Source: Pseudomonadota bacterium (GTDB taxonomy: Bacteria > Pseudomonadota > Gammaproteobacteria > Burkholderiales > Burkholderiaceae_D). From it: DNA of 29,123 nucleotides. Under the pieces are notes generated by a model, which was not told the DNA's origin, did no database searches, and worked only from the letters and a program-made list of their open reading frames with translations. The DNA is taken from the NCBI GenBank assembly GCA_023449275.1, contig JAEXJM010000029.1:1-29123 (forward strand). Reading direction: 5' to 3'. Shown piece by piece: positions 25,393 to 29,123 of the stretch (position 1 is the first letter of the stretch; the number at the start of each line of letters is the position of its first letter). Both the position numbers and the translations under genes were made by a program.

Positions 25393-26535
25393 ATGTCTTC
25401 TTTCAGAATACACCTCAGCAACATCTACCGTTTGGGCGTCAAGGAACTGAACAGCCTCTGGGCCGACAAGGTACTTCTGTTTTTGATCATCTGGGCATTC
25501 ACCGGAGGCATTTACAGTGCCTCCAAAGGGGTTTCGCAGGAACTGCATAACGCCCCGGTCGCCATCGTCGATGAAGACCACTCCCAGCTTTCCCAGCGCC
25601 TGATCGGTTCGCTCACCCAACCCTTTTTCAAAAAGCCGAATATTATCGAATTGAAAGAGATGGATGAAGCGCTTGACCGCGGATATTATTCTTTCGCCGT
25701 CATCATCCCTCCCAGTTTCCAGAAAGACCTTCAGGCAGGCCGCAGTCCGAAAATCCAGCTGAACATCGACGCGACCGTGATGAGCCAGGCTTTCATCGGT
25801 TCCGGCTACATACAAAGCATCTTCGAACGGGAAATTGCCGAATACCTGAACCGGACGACAGACATATCGTCAGCCCAGCCCATCGAGCTGGTCACGCACG
25901 TCCGTTTCAATCCCAACCTGACCGGATTCTGGTTCGGCGGTGTCATGGAAGTCATCAACAACGTCAACATGCTGACGATCATTCTGGTCGGTGCAGCCTA
26001 TATCCGCGAACGTGAACACGGAACGCTTGAACACCTGCTGGCGATGCCGCTGGGGCCGACGGAAATCATGATTTCAAAAATCTGGGCAAACGGCCTCGCT
26101 GTCCTGATCGGCGCCTCATTCGCCCTTATTTTCGTCATCAAAATCATTCTGGGTGTTCCGATAGCGGCATCGTCGATACCACTGTTTATCCTTGCCGCTG
26201 CGGTTTACCTGTTTTCAGCCGCATCAATCGGCATTTTCCTGGGCACTATCGCACGTTCCATGCCCCAATTGGGCCTGCTGATCTTTTTGACCATCATCCC
26301 GCTGCAAATGCTCTCGGGCGGTAGCACACCACAGGAAAGTATGCCCATGTGGGTGCAGTACGTGATGAAACTCGCCCCGACAACCTATTTCGTCCGGCTG
26401 GCACAATCCATCCTGTACCGGGGAGCGGGCTTTTCCATCGTCTGGCCTGAATTCCTGGGCATCGTGATCATCGGAACCGTTTTCTTCTTCGCTGCGCTGT
26501 CCCGCTTCAGAAAATCCGTCGTTCAGGGCGGTTAA
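25393..26535 (+). CDS. yhhJ: ABC-2 type permease (YhhJ-like)
   Basis: The 380-residue membrane protein starts directly after the rbbA stop, with GGAGAAATAA overlapping the stop as ribosome site. It has one N-terminal membrane segment (about 27-47), a periplasmic domain with VAIVDEDHSQLSQRL and FAVIIPPSFQKDLQAGR, then about five segments in the C-terminal half, including the conserved YIREREHGTLEHLLAMPLGPTEI loop. This resembles YbhS/YhhJ permeases. It is expected to pair with the membrane half of RbbA. Confidence 0.9.
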   Translation: MSSFRIHLSNIYRLGVKELNSLWADKVLLFLIIWAFTGGIYSASKGVSQELHNAPVAIVDEDHSQLSQRLIGSLTQPFFKKPNIIELKEMDEALDRGYYSFAVIIPPSFQKDLQAGRSPKIQLNIDATVMSQAFIGSGYIQSIFEREIAEYLNRTTDISSAQPIELVTHVRFNPNLTGFWFGGVMEVINNVNMLTIILVGAAYIREREHGTLEHLLAMPLGPTEIMISKIWANGLAVLIGASFALIFVIKIILGVPIAASSIPLFILAAAVYLFSAASIGIFLGTIARSMPQLGLLIFLTIIPLQMLSGGSTPQESMPMWVQYVMKLAPTTYFVRLAQSILYRGAGFSIVWPEFLGIVIIGTVFFFAALSRFRKSVVQGG

Positions 26536-26540
26536 TACCC

Positions 26541-26575
26541 AAAAAAATCCTGCCAGTCCCTCTGCTGGCAGGATT
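26541..26575. terminator. Intrinsic terminator between yhhJ and the MBL hydrolase gene
   Basis: An 11-bp stem (AATCCTGCCAG at 26546-26556 and complement at 26565-26575) with an 8-base loop lies between convergent genes. Read on the minus strand it ends in a run of seven T, so it mainly stops the hydrolase transcript; on the plus strand the tail is poor in T. Confidence 0.85.
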
Positions 26576-26591
26576 CAGTCCTTTTAAAATT

Positions 26592-27689
26592 TTATTGGAT
26601 CGGCATATATTCAACCGGTATCCAGCTATATCTGCCATTGCCTTCGCTTCTGACATAACCCAATCCCGGGAAAGGCAAGTGCATACCGGCAACCAGCTCA
26701 CCTTTTTCGGCAACTTCCCTCAACAGGTTCCGTCTTGTCCTGACCGCTTCATTGGCGTCGGAATCGAATCCAATCGCCACGTCAGGACGGTTGAACTGGA
26801 TGGCATGGCTGTGGATGATATCCCCCCAGATCAGCAACTGCCGAGCGTCGGACGACACCTGAAAAGCCGTATGACCCGGCGTGTGTCCGTAAGCGGCGAT
26901 TGCCTTGATACCCGGTACGATTTCAGCGCCCGCCTCAACCGGTTTCCACTTCTCAACCGTCAGATAAGGAACAGCGGATTCACGAGCCATCTTGAAAAAC
27001 ATCTGGCGTTCCGGAGGTGCTGCGGCAGCGACCTTTTCAGACAGCCAGTACTCGTTTTCAACCTTGTTGGCATAGACGGTTGCATTCGGGAACACCTGAG
27101 CGCCTTCCTTGTCAGACAAGCCACCGGTATGGTCACCATGCAAATGCGTCATCACGATGACATCGACCTGTTCAGGCTGGTATCCGGCCGCTTTCAGGTT
27201 TTCCAGAATACGACCCTGCTTGTCCTCCGAAAAAAGCGTACCTGCTCCGGCGTCGACCAGCACAAGATGCTCGCCTGTATTGATCAGGTAGGCGTTGACG
27301 GCTGTCTGGATGCCGGTAGCCTTGCCATAATGGTGCGATAATGCCTTGTCGATTTCTTCCTTGCCGGCATTCTTCAGCAATTCCGGATGGAATTCGAAAA
27401 TCCCGTCAAAAAGCGCTGTCACTTCGAATTGTCCGACCATCATCCGGTAAAAACCCGGAACCTGCGTCTTCACCATTGCCGGTGGCTGTGGTTTTACCGG
27501 TTGTTCAGAAGTGGCAGGTATTGGCTGTCCAGCAACATTCGGATCAGTCGCGACAGTATTTTGGACAGGTACCGTTTCCGGTACGGCAGAAGTCGTCTGT
27601 TGTGCCATAACCGTGGAACCGAATCCAAACAAACCCACCAGCAACACGGCGCCCAGTTTTTTTCTGAACAGCATCTTTTTGTCCTGCAT
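26592..27689 (-). CDS. Exported metallo-beta-lactamase-fold hydrolase
   Basis: The 365-residue protein has a signal peptide with likely cleavage after STVMA (about residue 29), a Pro/Thr/Gln-rich linker (about 30-75) and an MBL domain. Metal ligands are visible in THLHGDHTGG (His182, His184, Asp186, His187), in YGHTPGHTAF and in LIWGDIIHSHA. This pattern resembles MBL-fold enzymes such as quorum-quenching lactonases or methyl-parathion-hydrolase-like proteins, but the substrate is not known. The start is fixed by a perfect GGAGGAAAT ribosome site before the ATG at 27689; the GTG at 27737 would spoil the signal peptide. It is divergent from the flavoprotein gene. Confidence 0.88.
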   Translation of the reverse strand: MQDKKMLFRKKLGAVLLVGLFGFGSTVMAQQTTSAVPETVPVQNTVATDPNVAGQPIPATSEQPVKPQPPAMVKTQVPGFYRMMVGQFEVTALFDGIFEFHPELLKNAGKEEIDKALSHHYGKATGIQTAVNAYLINTGEHLVLVDAGAGTLFSEDKQGRILENLKAAGYQPEQVDVIVMTHLHGDHTGGLSDKEGAQVFPNATVYANKVENEYWLSEKVAAAAPPERQMFFKMARESAVPYLTVEKWKPVEAGAEIVPGIKAIAAYGHTPGHTAFQVSSDARQLLIWGDIIHSHAIQFNRPDVAIGFDSDANEAVRTRRNLLREVAEKGELVAGMHLPFPGLGYVRSEGNGRYSWIPVEYMPIQ

Positions 27690-27753
27690 ATTTCCTCCGG
27701 TAAATGAACGGGAACAGATCAATTCGTCAAACGCCACTATTATCGGATATTTC

Positions 27754-27776
27754 TCGGTTTTATTTGCGAAAACCGA
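27754..27776. repeat. Inverted repeat, possible operator, between divergent genes
   Basis: TCGGTTTT (27754-27761), seven bases, then AAAACCGA (27769-27776) form a perfect 8-bp dyad in the 168-base region between the divergent hydrolase and flavoprotein genes. Half-sites are centred 15 bases apart, more like a repressor site than a terminator, as no T-run follows. No regulator gene is adjacent. Confidence 0.45.
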
Positions 27777-27857
27777 AAAAGTGCTTCCAAAAAAAGAAAT
27801 ACCCTGATGTCAGTGTGGTTGAAAAACCGTTTCTTTTAACAGGAAGAAAGGTGCAAC

Positions 27858-28421
27858 ATGTTCAGGCTTGCCGTCATCATCGGAAGTACCCGCCCGGGCC
27901 GCAATGGGGAAGCGGTCGCAAAATGGATCTATGAAATCGCCAGAAAGCGTACGGATATCGAAGTGGAACTGGTCGATATCAAAGACTATAACCTGCCTCT
28001 TCTGGATGAACCGCAACCCGCTTCATCAGGTCAGTACACACAGGCCCACACCCGAAAATGGGCCGCCAAAATCGATTCATTCGACGGTTTCGTATTCGTT
28101 ACCCCCGAATACAATCATTCGCCTCCCGCCTCACTGAAAAACGCGATCGATTACCTGTTTTTCGAATGGAACAACAAATCAGCCGGATTCGTCGGCTATG
28201 GTTCGATGGGTGCGATACGGGCAATCGAGCAACTCCGCATCCTGATGGGTGCCTTGATGGTCGCCGATGTCCGTTCGGAAGTGATGTTCTCGCTTTTCGA
28301 AGACTTTGAAAAACTGACCGTCTTCAAACCCAATCCGAGACATGAAAAAACCGTCAACAACATGCTTGCACAGGTCATTTCATGGGGAAATGCATTGAAA
28401 CCACTCCGCGAGGAAGAATAA
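27858..28421 (+). CDS. NADPH-dependent FMN reductase family flavoprotein
   Basis: The 187-residue flavodoxin-like protein begins MFRLAVIIGSTRPGRNGEAVAKW, with the FMN phosphate loop GSTRPGRNGE at 9-18, and has the flavin-contacting TPEYNHSPPASLKNAIDYL (82-100) and VGYGSMGAIRAIEQLR. Members reduce FMN, quinones, azo dyes or chromate with NAD(P)H in the cytoplasm; the actual substrate is not shown by the sequence. AGGAAGAAAGG precedes the ATG. It is followed 35 bases later by the DUF1540 gene, likely on the same transcript. Confidence 0.9.
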   Translation: MFRLAVIIGSTRPGRNGEAVAKWIYEIARKRTDIEVELVDIKDYNLPLLDEPQPASSGQYTQAHTRKWAAKIDSFDGFVFVTPEYNHSPPASLKNAIDYLFFEWNNKSAGFVGYGSMGAIRAIEQLRILMGALMVADVRSEVMFSLFEDFEKLTVFKPNPRHEKTVNNMLAQVISWGNALKPLREEE

Positions 28422-28456
28422 CCCGTTCACGTATTCAAACTGACAGGAGAAAGATT

Positions 28457-28765
28457 ATGAAACATATCGAAATCATCATGCCACAGGTCAAGGCCTGCAC
28501 TGCACAGGCTTGCGGTTTCAACAAAGACATGGGCTGTCATGCACGTGCCATCACGATCGGAGATGAAAGCAAACCGGGTTGCGATACCTTTTTTGCCGTT
28601 TCCGACATGTCGGCACATGCCAAATCGGTCGGTCGCCTGTCCGGTGTCGGGGCCTGCAAAGTCGCCGACTGCAAATTCAATGACGATTATGAATGCATGG
28701 CTGATGAAATCATGGTCGGATTCGACAATACGAAAGCCAGCTGCAAAACCTACGTACATCAGTAA
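28457..28765 (+). CDS. Tandem DUF1540 cysteine-rich protein
   Basis: The 102-residue protein contains two copies of a four-cysteine motif: Cys14, 19, 27, 42 and Cys67, 72, 80, 96. Each has the spacing C-x4-C-x7-C-x14/15-C, matching DUF1540, which is thought to bind a metal (zinc or similar). In the first copy CTAQACGFNKDMGCHARAI and in the second CKVADCKFNDDYECMADEI align well, so the gene arose by internal duplication. The function is unknown. AGGAGAAAG precedes the ATG. A terminator follows. The context with a flavin reductase hints at redox or metal handling, which is only inference. Confidence 0.82.
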   Translation: MKHIEIIMPQVKACTAQACGFNKDMGCHARAITIGDESKPGCDTFFAVSDMSAHAKSVGRLSGVGACKVADCKFNDDYECMADEIMVGFDNTKASCKTYVHQ

Positions 28766-28787
28766 ACATCCCTCCTGAAAGACAGAC

Positions 28788-28813
28788 AAGCCGGAAAATC
28801 ATCCGGCTTTTTT
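28788..28813 (+). terminator. Intrinsic terminator after the DUF1540 gene
   Basis: An 8-bp stem (AAGCCGGA at 28788-28795 and complement at 28802-28809) with a 6-base loop runs into a T-tract, 22 bases after the stop. It ends the flavoprotein-DUF1540 unit. Confidence 0.85.
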
Positions 28814-28936
28814 CATAACGACACTGAAACGTCTGTTTTCGCAAAACACCATGGAACCCCTTATTTCAGGACAGCAATACCATATTTTCGAAATGGAATC
28901 CCTATTCATCCCATCGCCAGATACCGGAGAAAGAAC

Positions 28937-28968
28937 AAAAACGGCCCGGTGTTTGCCGGGCCGTTTTT
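28937..28968. terminator. Strong hairpin terminator after the outer-membrane protein gene
   Basis: A 13-bp perfect stem (28937-28949 and 28956-28968; AAAAACGGCCCGG and complement) with a 6-base loop and T-run on both strands lies 25 bases after the minus-strand stop at 28993. It ends the partial gene below and could also act as a backup terminator for the plus strand. Confidence 0.9.
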
Positions 28969-28992
28969 CGGGATACATTCGTCTCTGGATGA

Positions 28993-29123
28993 TCAGAAAC
29001 TGTAACGCAAACCGCCACTGACCTGATAGGTCGTGCGCACCGGACTACCTGCCGTGGTTTCGACTTCACCATATACCGACAATTTCTTGTTGATATTCCA
29101 GGTTCCACCGAGAGCGAACTCAC
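28993..29123 (-). CDS. C-terminal end of an outer-membrane beta-barrel protein (partial)
   Basis: Only the last 43 or so residues are in the window. The frame reads WNINKKLSVYGEVETTAGS and ends SGGLRYSF before a TGA at 28993-28995. Alternating hydrophobic and polar residues, the YGEV strand and the terminal aromatic Phe are the signature of the last strands of an outer-membrane barrel, as recognised by the BAM complex; it most resembles an autotransporter beta-domain. The 13-bp terminator lies just after the stop. The rest of the gene lies outside the window, so family and cargo cannot be stated. Confidence 0.65.
   Translation of the reverse strand, partial: EFALGGTWNINKKLSVYGEVETTAGSPVRTTYQVSGGLRYSF

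Noticed and set aside
28902..29123. 73-residue minus-strand frame at the right edge
   Set aside because: It is rich in Arg, Ser and Cys with no pattern, and overlaps the terminator; the neighbouring frame ending at 28993 has a clear beta-barrel end.

Overview
The window looks like a stretch of Betaproteobacterial chromosome, most likely Oxalobacteraceae and possibly an Oxalobacter-like anaerobe. This is an inference from protein resemblance, roughly 50% GC by eye, and gene neighbourhoods typical of Burkholderiales (thrC-moeA-moaD, nadE-glnB, trxB-smr, ftsK-lolA, ispD-ispF next to mfd). No rRNA, tRNA, CRISPR array, insertion sequence or prophage was recognised. Almost all of the window is compact housekeeping coding sequence, with strong intrinsic terminators between many units. 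|| Layout. 1-166: end of rpmG (ribosomal protein L33). 221-636 (-): a broken DUF2239 gene carrying a frameshift and apparently an internal deletion. 710-3724 (-): thrC-moeA-moaD, covering threonine synthesis and molybdopterin synthesis. 3969-5996 (+): nadE and glnB, separated by a terminator-like hairpin. 6067-8874 (-): a GNAT acetyltransferase, a Sel1-repeat lipoprotein, an Smr-domain protein and trxB. 9143-12165 (+): ftsK and lolA. 12232-13473 (-): ispD-ispF. 13603-17061 (+): mfd. 17063-17305 (-): an unrecognised 80-residue protein. 17682-18230 (+): a LEA-like 11-mer repeat protein with a separate C-terminal domain. 18315-18938 (-): a MarC-family membrane protein. 19087-21523 (-): ubiU-ubiV-ubiT, the O2-independent ubiquinone pathway. 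21732-26535 (+): a yhiI-rbbA-yhhJ type ABC exporter operon. 26592-27689 (-): an exported metallo-beta-lactamase-fold hydrolase. 27858-28765 (+): an NADPH-dependent FMN reductase-like flavoprotein and a tandem DUF1540 protein. 28993-29123 (-): the C-terminal end of an outer-membrane beta-barrel protein. || How the genes fit together. The ubiUVT operon lets the cell make ubiquinone without oxygen, which fits an anaerobic or microaerobic life. The three-gene exporter has a periplasmic adaptor, a double-ATPase/permease fusion and a second permease, and is a complete inner-membrane ABC-2 efflux unit. The least explained parts are the LEA-like protein with an ECF-sigma-like promoter motif about 190 bp upstream, the tandem DUF1540 protein behind the flavoprotein gene, and the degraded DUF2239 locus next to moaD where moaE would be expected. 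I saw no clear new multi-gene defence or metabolic system. || Intergenic stretches. The only gene-free stretch over 300 bases is 17306-17681. The next largest are 3725-3968, 8875-9142, 21524-21731, 27690-27857 and 28766-28992; these hold promoters, operators or terminators where noted, and otherwise nothing I can support.
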